Below are positions 7,936 to 15,562 of a stretch of 32,138 nt of DNA, one piece after another (the stretch's first letter is position 1; every line of letters starts with the position of its first letter). The position numbers and the translations under genes were made by a program. Source of the stretch: UBA4717 sp045577925. GTDB lineage: Bacteria; Bacillota; Clostridia; Oscillospirales; CAG-272. Location: positions 1 to 32,138 of the forward strand of contig JAZNJH010000014.1 of the NCBI GenBank assembly GCA_045577925.1, in the 5' to 3' direction. The notes under the pieces are model-generated. The model was not told the DNA's origin. It worked only from the letters and a program-made list of their open reading frames with translations, and searched no databases.

Positions 7936-9138
7936 TTATTTGGGCGGATTATATGCCGGACCTGCAAGTCTGACGTCGATTTTTTCACTATGCTCATATA
8001 TGAATTTAAGTGTTCCTGAAAGAACGGTTGCCGTAGTGGCGTTTGAACCGAAGGAGAGAACGAGGGTGTTTTTCTCCTGTATTGACTTTGTGAGAAGCTT
8101 AATGGCTTCTGCATTTGACATCATTGCATCTGCGCGGTCAACGGTTTCGTTCCATACGGTGTATCCCGACTCTGCAAGCTTTCCTGATTGTATGTCCGAA
8201 ATAAACAAAGTGTTGTTATATGCCAACAAATCGGGGCGTACAGTTCCGGTCTTGATTTTGAACACCCTGTATAACAGCTCGTTTGTGCTGTCAAGCTCTG
8301 ATATGAAGCTTTGAGTATCGGTATATGCCTGCGTGTTTTCACTGTCAGGCCTGAGCCCGAGATTGTGCCCTTCGGCCAATACTCTTGCAATTGTCAACGG
8401 GTAATTTATGATATCAGACCTGTCTATGAAAAAGGTTGCTTTATATCCGTAGTAGTCAAGCGTCTTAAGCATACTGTCGGTATATTCGTTAACTCCCGCT
8501 TCAACAGTGAGATATAGTATCCTGTTGCCGATGATAAGCTCAGACGGTTGTTGCGGCTTTGCTGTGGGTTTTGAGCCATCTTGCGCATGAGATTGCGTGG
8601 TTGCTTCCTCCGGGTTTAATATGCCCGGGTTGTGTTTTCTTAATAATTCCTCAAAGTCAAGCTCTGCGCTATTGTCCGATATGCGTACTGCCGATACACC
8701 TGTTATCTCGTTTTTGAAGTATTCAAACTTGAAACCTAAATGGTCGCATACTATTTTTGCAGGTATGTATCTTTCACCATAGTCAAGCTTATACGTCCGT
8801 ATATACATATAAGTATTCGATTGGTCGGTTGCTATATCAGTTGTGGCATCAAAGGATATATATTTTTCGCCGTTCGAGATAACGAAGGTGTTAAGACTGT
8901 TGTTTACTTTGACATTTGCTCCATCAAGCTGAGCAAAGATAACAAGAGGGACGTAATATTCATTTTCAATAATTTTGAGCGGTGCTCTGTTTTCTCTTGC
9001 CCACGTGCTGTCGTTATAATAAAGCAGCGGCTCGTCAAGAGGCAGAGCTTTTGCGTTGAAAAGATTTATTGAAAACAATGAGATTATAATTGAAAAAGAA
9101 AGGATTAATGAGATCAAATTTTTGAATCTGTTTTTCAT
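7936..9138 (-). CDS. Secreted protein: copper amine oxidase-type N domain plus degenerate NodB-like domain
   Basis: A 400-residue exported protein with a signal sequence (about 1-32). A copper amine oxidase-like N-terminal domain, a wall-associated fold in Firmicutes, spans about 45-155 (YYVPLVIFAQLDGANV, RYIPAKIVCDHLGFKF). A Thr/Pro/Gln-rich linker covers about 175-200. The rest has the scaffold of polysaccharide deacetylases (YYGYKATFFID, YPLTIARVLAEGHNLG), but the catalytic TFDDG is replaced by TVEAG (211-215) and the metal-binding HxxxxH region by LRPDSE (262-267). It should therefore not deacetylate. The frame opens further upstream, but AAAGGCGG seven bases before the ATG at 9138 decides the start. 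It lies between a DUF3810 gene and walR, so a wall-sensing or structural role is possible. Confidence 0.8.
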   Translation of the reverse strand: MKNRFKNLISLILSFSIIISLFSINLFNAKALPLDEPLLYYNDSTWARENRAPLKIIENEYYVPLVIFAQLDGANVKVNNSLNTFVISNGEKYISFDATTDIATDQSNTYMYIRTYKLDYGERYIPAKIVCDHLGFKFEYFKNEITGVSAVRISDNSAELDFEELLRKHNPGILNPEEATTQSHAQDGSKPTAKPQQPSELIIGNRILYLTVEAGVNEYTDSMLKTLDYYGYKATFFIDRSDIINYPLTIARVLAEGHNLGLRPDSENTQAYTDTQSFISELDSTNELLYRVFKIKTGTVRPDLLAYNNTLFISDIQSGKLAESGYTVWNETVDRADAMMSNAEAIKLLTKSIQEKNTLVLSFGSNATTATVLSGTLKFIYEHSEKIDVRLAGPAYNPPK

Positions 9139-9154
9139 CAGCATACCGCCTTTC

Positions 9155-10255
9155 TCAGTATTGTCTGTTTGATAAAATATAGGATACTGCAAGGTCTACA
9201 ACGAGACCGTAGCTTTTTTCGCCCTCGCTTTGCCCCTGGCTCTTGAGATAAATATCGTTTACAGTACCCGATATTTCACTTGCCGTACTGTCTTTGTATT
9301 CTTCGAAAAATTCTCCGAATGAGGCAAGCTCGCATCTGACACAGATATCGAGATTATAAAAAATATCCGTGTAAAGCTCGGGATCAGCAGAATAAAGCGC
9401 ATTTGTTATATATTCAAGCATGCTTAGTTTTCCACTGTATTTTACATAAGGATCGTCGGAAGCTTCACAAACGAGAAACGCTACGAAATTAGCTTCCTTT
9501 TCGCGGGCAAATCCGCGTGCATGCGCCATTTCATGCGCTGACGTGTACGGAATCGTATAGTCGGGGAAGTTTGTGTTTATATTAGTCTCACCCGTGTAGT
9601 AAGTGTAAACTCCGGAAATATGAGTATGAGTCATCGGTTTGCTTAAAGCTATCGGTTTAAGTCTGGAGTTGTAATTCTTGATAAATGAGTACCTCTTTTT
9701 GAGCTCATCATATGCCTGCACGAGCTTCTTTGACAGGGTGTCAAGATCATAGTTCATTCTCGAAAATGAGCTGTATTCAAAGTCTATATCGTCAACTATC
9801 GCGTTTATTTCATCTGCGAGTATCTCTGCGGTTTCATAAAGCTCTTCTGCGCTGATCGGCTTTGCATCTATTTCAAAAAGCCTGTCCGCCGTTGTGGTTG
9901 AATAAGCGGGAGCAAACGAAAACACGAAAAGAGTATACATTACACAAAGGATTATCACGAGCACTTTAACAATTCTTGTATCAGGCTCTTTGCGCCTGAG
10001 TACAAGATAGAATACGTAAACGAGCAGTATTGGCAACATAATAATAATCGTTTCTGCCAGGGAAAACGGAAGCAGTGACGTGATGCCTGAAAGCGTGGCC
10101 CTTATAAATGACGATATACCAAAGGTGAGAAAATCGGAAAATGCCGCAGAGCTTCTGGAAATAATGTGAATGAGCAGAGAATAGAGCATAACAGCTATGG
10201 GTATCAGATATTTCTTGTTCTTTGATATATATGATCTCATACGGGTATAATTCAT
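9155..10255 (-). CDS. DUF3810 family membrane protein with HExxH motif
   Basis: A protein of 366 residues with three N-terminal membrane segments (about 14-34, 64-86 and 97-117) and a soluble domain. The soluble part contains HEMAH (241-245) followed by a glutamate in EKEANF (254), the pattern of a zinc metallopeptidase (HExxH...E). This matches the DUF3810 family, whose function is not established. A longer start at 10267 exists, but GGAG six bases upstream of the ATG at 10255 favours the shorter form. It is followed after 16 bases by the NodB-like gene and precedes walR in the same run of genes, suggesting an envelope role. Confidence 0.8.
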   Translation of the reverse strand: MNYTRMRSYISKNKKYLIPIAVMLYSLLIHIISRSSAAFSDFLTFGISSFIRATLSGITSLLPFSLAETIIIMLPILLVYVFYLVLRRKEPDTRIVKVLVIILCVMYTLFVFSFAPAYSTTTADRLFEIDAKPISAEELYETAEILADEINAIVDDIDFEYSSFSRMNYDLDTLSKKLVQAYDELKKRYSFIKNYNSRLKPIALSKPMTHTHISGVYTYYTGETNINTNFPDYTIPYTSAHEMAHARGFAREKEANFVAFLVCEASDDPYVKYSGKLSMLEYITNALYSADPELYTDIFYNLDICVRCELASFGEFFEEYKDSTASEISGTVNDIYLKSQGQSEGEKSYGLVVDLAVSYILSNRQY

Positions 10256-10325
10256 TTTGTTCTCCATGATATTTTCGGGCTGTTTTCGGTTGATAAAGCA
10301 TTATAGGTATGTGCCGATTAACTTT

Positions 10326-11213
10326 TTACAGAGCAAAAAGGGGATCCTCTTTTGCTTCAAGTGTGATAGTCTTGCCTGAAAAAGGGTTTTTGAATGAAAG
10401 ACTTTTGCAATGTAGCGCAAGCCTTGTGTAATCAGAACCGTCGCTTGTAATTCCGTAAAGTCCGTCGCCTAAAATAGGATGGCCTATATGCGAAAAGTGT
10501 ACTCTTAGCTGATGTGTACGTCCGGTTATAGGTGAAGCGCAAACGAGAGTGCGGCCGTTTTTAGTTGCTATAACTTCATAGCTTGTCATGGAAGGTTTGG
10601 AGCTTTTTGAACCATTAGTGTCAACGCAGCGTAACATCGTACTGTTTGGTTTTCTCATTATAGGTGCATCAATTACAGAAGCGCCTGAAAGCGTTCCGTG
10701 CAGTATGGCTATATATTTTTTATCAAACCCTCCGCGTGCAAGCTCACTCTGGAGTAAATGAGCGCTGTGCATGCTCTTTGCAACGAGAACTATTCCGCTT
10801 GTATCTGCGTCAAGCCTGTTTATAGCTCTGAAAACAAACGGACGTCCTTTTTCTTTGAAGTGAAATGCAAGAGCATTGGCAAGAGTGTCTTCGTGGTGAT
10901 TATGTGAAGGATGAGTCGGCATTTTTGCAGGCTTGTTTAAGGCGATTATGTTATCGTCCTCGTAGATTATATCAAGCTCGAGGCAAACGGGAGTTATGTT
11001 TCCAAGAACATCGTCTTCAAAATCCTCGCATGCAAGCGACAGCACGTCGCCGCACGAAAGTATGTGCCTTACCGTGACGTGCTCACCGTTTATAAGTATG
11101 CCGTTCGGCTTGGATTTAAGCTTTTTTACAAGCGAAGCGGAGAAGTGCATATCTGAAAATAAATATTCTTTGACTGTTTTGCCGTGATCCGGCTTATCTA
11201 TGATAAGTGTCAT
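10326..11213 (-). CDS. RluA-family ribosomal RNA pseudouridine synthase
   Basis: Converts uridine to pseudouridine in rRNA or tRNA. An S4-like N-terminal region (about 10-65, with KLKSKPNGILINGE) is followed by the RluA catalytic domain. The signature INRLDADTSG (131-140) holds the catalytic aspartate at 135. Further motifs are YEDDNIIALNKPA, KKYIAILHG and GRTHQLRVHFSHIGHPILGD. Length is 295 residues, normal for RluD/YlyB-like enzymes. The usual HRLD reads NRLD here. Which uridine it modifies cannot be told. It is the first gene after a strong divergent promoter region, and no terminator is seen before DUF3810. Confidence 0.9.
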   Translation of the reverse strand: MTLIIDKPDHGKTVKEYLFSDMHFSASLVKKLKSKPNGILINGEHVTVRHILSCGDVLSLACEDFEDDVLGNITPVCLELDIIYEDDNIIALNKPAKMPTHPSHNHHEDTLANALAFHFKEKGRPFVFRAINRLDADTSGIVLVAKSMHSAHLLQSELARGGFDKKYIAILHGTLSGASVIDAPIMRKPNSTMLRCVDTNGSKSSKPSMTSYEVIATKNGRTLVCASPITGRTHQLRVHFSHIGHPILGDGLYGITSDGSDYTRLALHCKSLSFKNPFSGKTITLEAKEDPLFAL

Positions 11214-11243
11214 CTTAAACTCTCTTCGAAATCGAAACTAGAC

Positions 11244-11260
11244 ATACTTATTATAAGTAT
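11244..11260. promoter_or_regulatory. Perfect 8-bp palindrome over the rluA-wal cluster promoter
   Basis: ATACTTAT, one base, ATAAGTAT (11244-11260) is a perfect inverted repeat that covers the -10 box and expected start site of the minus-strand promoter. Such placement suits a repressor operator. It shares TACTT/AAGTA arms with the larger palindrome at 11336-11354 on the galU side. Confidence 0.4.
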
Positions 11261-11284
11261 AACACTTTTTCTGACTAATATCAA
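11256..11284 (-). promoter_or_regulatory. SigA-type promoter for the rluA-to-wal cluster
   Basis: Read on the minus strand: TTGATA (11284-11279), 17-bp spacer, TATACT (11261-11256). It is a good vegetative promoter placed about 35 bases before the rluA-family ATG. No other clear promoter was found before walR, so it may drive the whole minus-strand cluster. Confidence 0.75.
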
Positions 11285-11335
11285 GAACTTTTTTTACCCT
11301 TATTATAATTTATTATTAATTATTGAGGACTGATG

Positions 11336-11354
11336 TACTTTTTTGAAAAAAGTA
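11336..11354. promoter_or_regulatory. Perfect 9-bp palindrome next to the galU -35 box
   Basis: TACTTTTTT, G, AAAAAAGTA is a perfect inverted repeat that ends exactly one base before the galU -35 hexamer. It could be an operator or a curved A-tract upstream element. On the other strand it has A and T runs like a terminator, but the one-base centre cannot form a normal loop. Confidence 0.4.
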
Positions 11355-11383
11355 TTGATTTATCTGCAGTTTTATTATATAAT
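11355..11383 (+). promoter_or_regulatory. SigA-type promoter of the galU operon
   Basis: TTGATT (11355-11360), 17-bp spacer, perfect TATAAT (11378-11383). The expected start is near 11390. About 52 bases of leader follow, including the palindrome GTGTGATCACAC (11400-11411). Confidence 0.85.
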
Positions 11384-11399
11384 TATTTTGTATGTTTGT

Positions 11400-11411
11400 G
11401 TGTGATCACAC
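11400..11411. promoter_or_regulatory. 12-bp palindrome GTGTGATCACAC in the galU leader
   Basis: A perfect dyad with no central gap lies about 10-21 bases after the expected transcription start. It looks like an operator for a dimeric regulator; it resembles the TGTGA...TCACA half-sites of Crp/Fnr proteins but without the usual 6-bp centre. Chance occurrence is possible. Confidence 0.3.
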
Positions 11412-11441
11412 CATAGTAAATGTAGCGAGGTTGCAAATTGG

Positions 11442-12317
11442 ATGGATAAAAAGGTTACAAAAGCTATAATACCTGCAGCGGGACTCGGGACGAGAATGCT
11501 GCCGATAGCCAGAGCAATACCGAAAGAAATGCTTCCCATTGTAGACAGACCTGCGGTTTCGTATCTTGTTGAAGAAGCAGTAAACGCGGGCGTTACCGAT
11601 ATACTTATAATAACTAACCGCGATAAAGATGCGATGGAGAATTATTTTGATTATTCCGTCGAATATGATAAAAAACTCAGAGAGTCAGGCAAAGAAGCGC
11701 TTGCTGACGATATGAAGAAAATTGCCGATATGGCAAACGTGTATTTTTTAAGGCAAAAGGAAACGAAGGGCCTTGGACACGCGGTGGCAAGAGCGAGAAG
11801 CTTTGTGAGTGATGAGCCGTTTTACGTTTTATACGGCGATGATATAATCTTTTCCGAAACTCCGGTCTGCACACAGCTTCTTGAGGCCTATAACAAATAC
11901 GGTAAACCTGCGGTCGGGGTAAAAGCGGTTCCCGACGAGCTCGTGGTTAAATATTGTTCGCTGAAAACAAAGCATCTTGAGAGCAACCTTTATGAAGTCA
12001 GCGATATGATAGAAAAACCGCCTGTCGAAAAGAAGTTTTCCAATTTTTCAATACTCGGAAGAGTACTTTTAACGCCTGAAATATTTGATATTCTTGACAA
12101 CACGTTACCCGGAGCAGGCGGAGAGATCCAGCTTACCGACGCCATGAAGGTCATGGCACAGCAAAGCGGCATGACCGCAGTTGATTTTGAAGGTGAGCGC
12201 TTTGACATGGGTGCAAAGATTGGATTTCTTACCGCCAATGTAAAAATTGGAGTAAATCATCCTGAAACAGGCGAAGCATTCAAAGAATTTCTCAAAGAGT
12301 TTGTTAAAGAACTCTAA
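11442..12317 (+). CDS. galU: UTP-glucose-1-phosphate uridylyltransferase GalU/GtaB
   Basis: Makes UDP-glucose from UTP and glucose-1-phosphate for surface polysaccharides, glycolipids and the Leloir pathway. The N-terminus holds the nucleotide-binding KAIIPAAGLGTRMLP (6-20) and KEMLPIVDRPAVSYLVEEA. Further on are LGHAV, the metal site region YGDDI, and the C-terminal block AGGEIQLTDAM and RFDMGAKIGFL. Length is 291 residues, typical of GtaB. GAGG lies 11 bases before the ATG, a loose spacing. It is the first gene of a long + strand run. In Gram-positives it may be named gtaB; the function is the same. Confidence 0.95.
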   Translation: MDKKVTKAIIPAAGLGTRMLPIARAIPKEMLPIVDRPAVSYLVEEAVNAGVTDILIITNRDKDAMENYFDYSVEYDKKLRESGKEALADDMKKIADMANVYFLRQKETKGLGHAVARARSFVSDEPFYVLYGDDIIFSETPVCTQLLEAYNKYGKPAVGVKAVPDELVVKYCSLKTKHLESNLYEVSDMIEKPPVEKKFSNFSILGRVLLTPEIFDILDNTLPGAGGEIQLTDAMKVMAQQSGMTAVDFEGERFDMGAKIGFLTANVKIGVNHPETGEAFKEFLKEFVKEL

Positions 12318-12338
12318 TACGTTATTTTGGAGATTGTT

Positions 12339-12833
12339 ATGAAAAACGAACGCGTAAATAAACACAATTATTACCTTGATATTGCTCAGACCGTTGCTGA
12401 AAGAAGCACTTGTCTCAGAAAATCATTCGGTTCAATAATAGTTAAAAACGACACCATACTTTCCACAGGATATAACGGAGCGCCGAGAGGCAGAAAAAAC
12501 TGTTGTGATATCTGCAGATGCATAAGAGACGAGCTTAATATTCCAAGAGGCGAAAGATATGAGCTCTGCCGTTCTGTTCATGCTGAGGCAAATGCGATTA
12601 TAGCGGCGCCCCGTGATCAGATGCTTGATTCGACCTTGTATCTGTCGTGTATCGATTCAAAAACAGGAGCTCTTGTTCCTGATACTTCGTCATGCATGAT
12701 GTGCAAAAAGCTCGTTATAAACGCAGGAATAAAGAAAGTGGTTATAAGAGACACGAAGGATACATACAGAGAAGTTGACGTTGAAAGCTGGATCGAGGAT
12801 GACGACAGCCTCTCCGGTAAATTCGGATATTAA
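12339..12833 (+). CDS. dCMP deaminase family protein (ComEB-like)
   Basis: Zinc-dependent deaminase, most likely converting dCMP to dUMP for thymidylate synthesis. In 164 residues it has TGYNGAPRG (43-51), the catalytic HAE (81-83, with Glu83) and the zinc cysteines in SSCMMC (119 and 122). The usual PCxxC is SSCxxC here, which keeps the ligands but loses the proline. A cysteine-rich insert CCDICRC (55-61) is common in dCMP deaminases as an extra zinc site. A TTG at 12327 extends the frame, but GGAG six bases before the ATG at 12339 sets the start. It follows galU after 21 bases. Confidence 0.88.
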   Translation: MKNERVNKHNYYLDIAQTVAERSTCLRKSFGSIIVKNDTILSTGYNGAPRGRKNCCDICRCIRDELNIPRGERYELCRSVHAEANAIIAAPRDQMLDSTLYLSCIDSKTGALVPDTSSCMMCKKLVINAGIKKVVIRDTKDTYREVDVESWIEDDDSLSGKFGY

Positions 12834-12843
12834 CGGAGCTTTT

Positions 12844-13335
12844 ATGAAAACAGAACAAAAAGAAAAGTTTATACTTGAAAATGCGCAAGAGGATAATATC
12901 CATTGCGTACTTTTCGTTTGTACGGGTAATACCTGCAGAAGTCCGATGGCGGAAGCGGTATATAATTATTATGCAAAAAAATACGGCATACCAACAAAAG
13001 CCGTGTCAGCAGGAGTTGCGGCAAGCGGCGCTAAAATATCATCTCATGCGCGCACAGCACTTATTGAAGCAGGATATATCGACGAAAATTACGAGCATAT
13101 ATCAAGGCAGATAGATGAGGATATGTGCGCCTCAGCTGATTCGATAGTTGGTATGACAGAGGCTCATGCAATGAGGCTTCTCATGCATTTTCCCGTATGT
13201 GCAACAAAGATAAGAGCGCTTGAGAAGGACATAGTTGATCCTTTCGGCGGTTATATAGACACATACAGAGAGTGCCTTTCTGAAATTGCAGAAGCAATAA
13301 AGACGGAATTTTTTGAAGTGTTTGGCGAAAAGTGA
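12844..13335 (+). CDS. Low-molecular-weight protein tyrosine phosphatase family
   Basis: Cytoplasmic phosphatase of the LMW-PTP/arsenate reductase fold. The P-loop FVCTGNTCRSP has nucleophile Cys26 and Arg32 (C-x5-R), and the general acid is probably Asp132 in VDPFGG. In Firmicutes such proteins act on protein phosphotyrosine or phosphoarginine (YwlE-like). YwlE and its relatives have Thr at the second P-loop position, as here (CTGNTCRS), so a protein arginine phosphatase is a fair alternative. Length is 163 residues. GGAG five bases upstream supports the ATG at 12844 over the longer open frame. The C-terminus overlaps the next gene by one base, indicating coupling. Confidence 0.85.
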   Translation: MKTEQKEKFILENAQEDNIHCVLFVCTGNTCRSPMAEAVYNYYAKKYGIPTKAVSAGVAASGAKISSHARTALIEAGYIDENYEHISRQIDEDMCASADSIVGMTEAHAMRLLMHFPVCATKIRALEKDIVDPFGGYIDTYRECLSEIAEAIKTEFFEVFGEK

Positions 13336-13823
13336 TGAATTTTGGAATAAAACCCGGTGACATATCAGAGCTTGGCAGTATATCGGAGATAGAACAAGCC
13401 TGTTTTTCAGATCCATGGAGCGAAAAAATGTTTGAGCCGCTTTTTAACTCTGAAACGTGTAAAATAGCGGTTGCCCGAAGTGATAATAAGCTTTGCGGTT
13501 TTATATGCTATTATATCGTTGGCGGAGAAGAAAACGATATTTGCGGAGACTGTGAGCTTGCAAATATAGCAGTTTTGCCAAAATACAGGGGCTTTGGTAT
13601 AGCACGAAAGCTTATGGCTTATATGTACGAAGAAGCAAAGCGGGAATATTGCTCTGATATATTTCTTGAAGTCAGAGAGTCGAATATACAGGCTATCGGA
13701 CTATATACACGGGAAAGTTTTGAGATATACGGAAAAAGAAAGAATTATTATACTTCGCCGCGTGAGGACGCGGTGCTAATGAAAAAGAGGTTACTGCAAA
13801 ACCATGCTGATACTTGCATTTGA
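13335..13823 (+). CDS. rimI: Ribosomal protein S18 alanine N-acetyltransferase RimI-like (GNAT)
   Basis: GNAT acetyltransferase of 162 residues. The acetyl-CoA-binding core is visible as CELANIAVLPKYRGFGIARKLM (motif A, R-G-x-G-I/A), then EVRESNIQAIGLYTRESFEIYGKRKNYY, which is the RimI signature. Its position directly before tsaD, overlapping by 20 bases, is the usual rimI-tsaD arrangement. The ATG at 13335 overlaps the stop of the preceding phosphatase by one base (TGATG); a GTG one codon earlier is possible. Bacterial RimI acetylates the N-terminus of S18, and the real target of this one is not proven. Confidence 0.85.
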   Translation: MNFGIKPGDISELGSISEIEQACFSDPWSEKMFEPLFNSETCKIAVARSDNKLCGFICYYIVGGEENDICGDCELANIAVLPKYRGFGIARKLMAYMYEEAKREYCSDIFLEVRESNIQAIGLYTRESFEIYGKRKNYYTSPREDAVLMKKRLLQNHADTCI

Positions 13824-14820
13824 ATCATCGTGTGATGAAACGAGCGCGGCAGTTGTTGAAATGACAGACAGCCGCAGGGTAATAAAATCGAATATAGTAG
13901 CCTCGCAGATAGAAACTCACAGGCTTTATGGCGGAGTTGTTCCCGAAATAGCATCAAGAGCACATTCAGAGGCGATTTCAAAAATCACGTATGAGGCGCT
14001 TGAAGAGGCGGGAGTAACACTTGAGGACATTGATGCAATCGGCGTTACCAATACCCCGGGACTTATCGGTGCGCTTTTAGTTGGCGTCAATTTTGCCAAA
14101 TCGCTTGCATATGCAAACAACATACCGCTTATACCCGTAAATCATATAAAGGGGCATGTGGCGGCAAACTATTTTGCATATCCTGAGCTTAAACCTCCTT
14201 TTATAGCGCTTGTGGTTTCTGGCGGGCATACCTCGCTTATCAACGTTGACTCATATACTGATTATAAAACCATAGGTCATACCCGCGACGATGCTGCGGG
14301 CGAGGCTTTTGATAAGGTCGGACGAGTACTCGGACTTTCATATCCCTGCGGAGCAGAAATGGATGCTCTTGCAAAAGAGGGCGATCCCGATGCAATAAAG
14401 CTTCCGATGGCTGCTATTGGCGGAGACAATCTTGACTTATCCTTCAGCGGGCTGAAAACAGCCGTTGTTAATTATATGAACACCGCTTCTCAAAAGGGCG
14501 AAAAGGTAAACCGCGCCGACGTTGCGGCATCCTTTACCAAAAGTGCCGTGAGCTCAATAACAGTCAAGCTTGAAGCGGCAATAGACAAATACGGCTATGA
14601 AACCCTTGTGCTTGCAGGCGGAGTTGCCGCAAATTCGCATTTACGCTCTTCTCTTGAAAAAATGTGTGAGCGACGAAACGTTAAATTATGTATGCCGCCG
14701 CTATCTCTTTGCGGAGACAACGGAGCGATGATCGGAGCGCAGTGCTATTTTGAATATAAAAACGGAGTCAGAGCAGACTCGTCGCTCAATGCGTATGCGA
14801 CGGGAAGCGTAAGCTTCTGA
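13804..14820 (+). CDS. tsaD: tRNA N6-threonylcarbamoyladenosine transferase TsaD
   Basis: Catalytic subunit that places threonylcarbamoyl on A37 of ANN-reading tRNAs, together with TsaB and TsaE. Visible are ESSCDET at 7-13, the metal-binding HIKGH (His114 and His118), VSGGHT, GEAFDKVGR, LDLSFSGLKTAV, and the C-terminal CGDNGAMIG. Length is 338 residues, normal. It overlaps rimI by 20 bases. TsaB and TsaE are not in this window, although the order tsaE-tsaB-rimI-tsaD is common. Given the very heavy use of ATA (Ile) and AGA (Arg) codons here, t6A-modified tRNAs matter for translation in this organism. Confidence 0.96.
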   Translation: MLILAFESSCDETSAAVVEMTDSRRVIKSNIVASQIETHRLYGGVVPEIASRAHSEAISKITYEALEEAGVTLEDIDAIGVTNTPGLIGALLVGVNFAKSLAYANNIPLIPVNHIKGHVAANYFAYPELKPPFIALVVSGGHTSLINVDSYTDYKTIGHTRDDAAGEAFDKVGRVLGLSYPCGAEMDALAKEGDPDAIKLPMAAIGGDNLDLSFSGLKTAVVNYMNTASQKGEKVNRADVAASFTKSAVSSITVKLEAAIDKYGYETLVLAGGVAANSHLRSSLEKMCERRNVKLCMPPLSLCGDNGAMIGAQCYFEYKNGVRADSSLNAYATGSVSF

Positions 14821-14839
14821 CATGGAAGGAAGTGCTATA

Positions 14840-15538
14840 ATGGCAGAAAAGAAAAATAATATTAAGCTTCCGCTTCGCCGCAGAAAGAAGGAGAGCGAAT
14901 CCCCCGTGGTATCCGGGGCAGTTATAAAAAGATTGCCCAGGTATTACAGATATCTTCGTCAGCTTCTTGCCGAGGATACAAGAAGGATATCATCAGGTGA
15001 GCTTTCGAGAATGATGAACGTAACCGCATCGCAGATACGTCAGGACTTCAACTGCTTTGGCGGCTTCGGTCAGCAAGGGTATGGATATAACGTTAAATAT
15101 CTGTATACGAAGATCGGAGAGTTGCTTGGCGTAACGAGCAATTTGAGCGCTATAATACTTGGCGCCGGAAATCTTGGATCGGCGCTTGCTTCGAGCCCGA
15201 TATTTGAAAGACGCGGAATAAGGCTTACAGCGCTTTTTGATAACAATCCCAAGCTTGTCGGCACGATGAAATACGGTTTTCCGGTACTCGGGCTTGACGA
15301 GCTTGAAGCATACGTTAAAGAGAATAATATTGATATAGGAATCATTACGATACCGAGAGATGCTGCGCCCGAAATGGCGGAAAAGCTTGCAAGCTACGGT
15401 ATCAGAGGCTTATGGAATTTTACAAGCAGAGAGCTTGACGTAAGTACGTACGGAGTTGTAACCGAAAACGTCCACCTCGGTGATTCCCTTATGACACTTT
15501 GCTATAAAATATCTGACAAAAACGAAACGGAAGGATAA
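14840..15538 (+). CDS. rex: Redox-sensing transcriptional repressor Rex
   Basis: Represses fermentation and NADH-recycling genes until NADH binds. In 232 residues there is an N-terminal winged helix (about 25-75, RYLRQLLAEDTRRISSGELSRM, TASQIRQDFNCFGGFG). A Rossmann domain follows with GAGNLGSA (108-115), FDNNP after strand 2, and a C-terminal swap helix. An ATG at 14822 extends the frame, but AAGGAAG seven bases before the ATG at 14840 is much better placed. It lies 19 bases after tsaD. No full Rex operator (TTGTTAAnnnnTTAACAA) was seen in this window, so its targets are elsewhere. Confidence 0.95.
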   Translation: MAEKKNNIKLPLRRRKKESESPVVSGAVIKRLPRYYRYLRQLLAEDTRRISSGELSRMMNVTASQIRQDFNCFGGFGQQGYGYNVKYLYTKIGELLGVTSNLSAIILGAGNLGSALASSPIFERRGIRLTALFDNNPKLVGTMKYGFPVLGLDELEAYVKENNIDIGIITIPRDAAPEMAEKLASYGIRGLWNFTSRELDVSTYGVVTENVHLGDSLMTLCYKISDKNETEG

Positions 15539-15552
15539 GCCGCTTTTGCGGC
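15539..15552 (+). promoter_or_regulatory. Short GCCGC-tttt-GCGGC hairpin before the dnaD-like gene
   Basis: A perfect 5-bp GC stem with a TTTT loop starts right after the rex stop and ends next to the AGG used as ribosome site for the following gene. No T run follows, so it is not a terminator. It may protect the RNA 3' of rex or modulate translation of the next gene. Confidence 0.35.
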
Positions 15553-15562
15553 AGGTTCTAAA

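Noticed and set aside
11336..11354. Terminator on either strand (A/T runs around a dyad).
   Set aside because: A one-base centre leaves no room for a loop without melting several A-T pairs, and the stem has almost no GC. An upstream promoter element or operator is more plausible.
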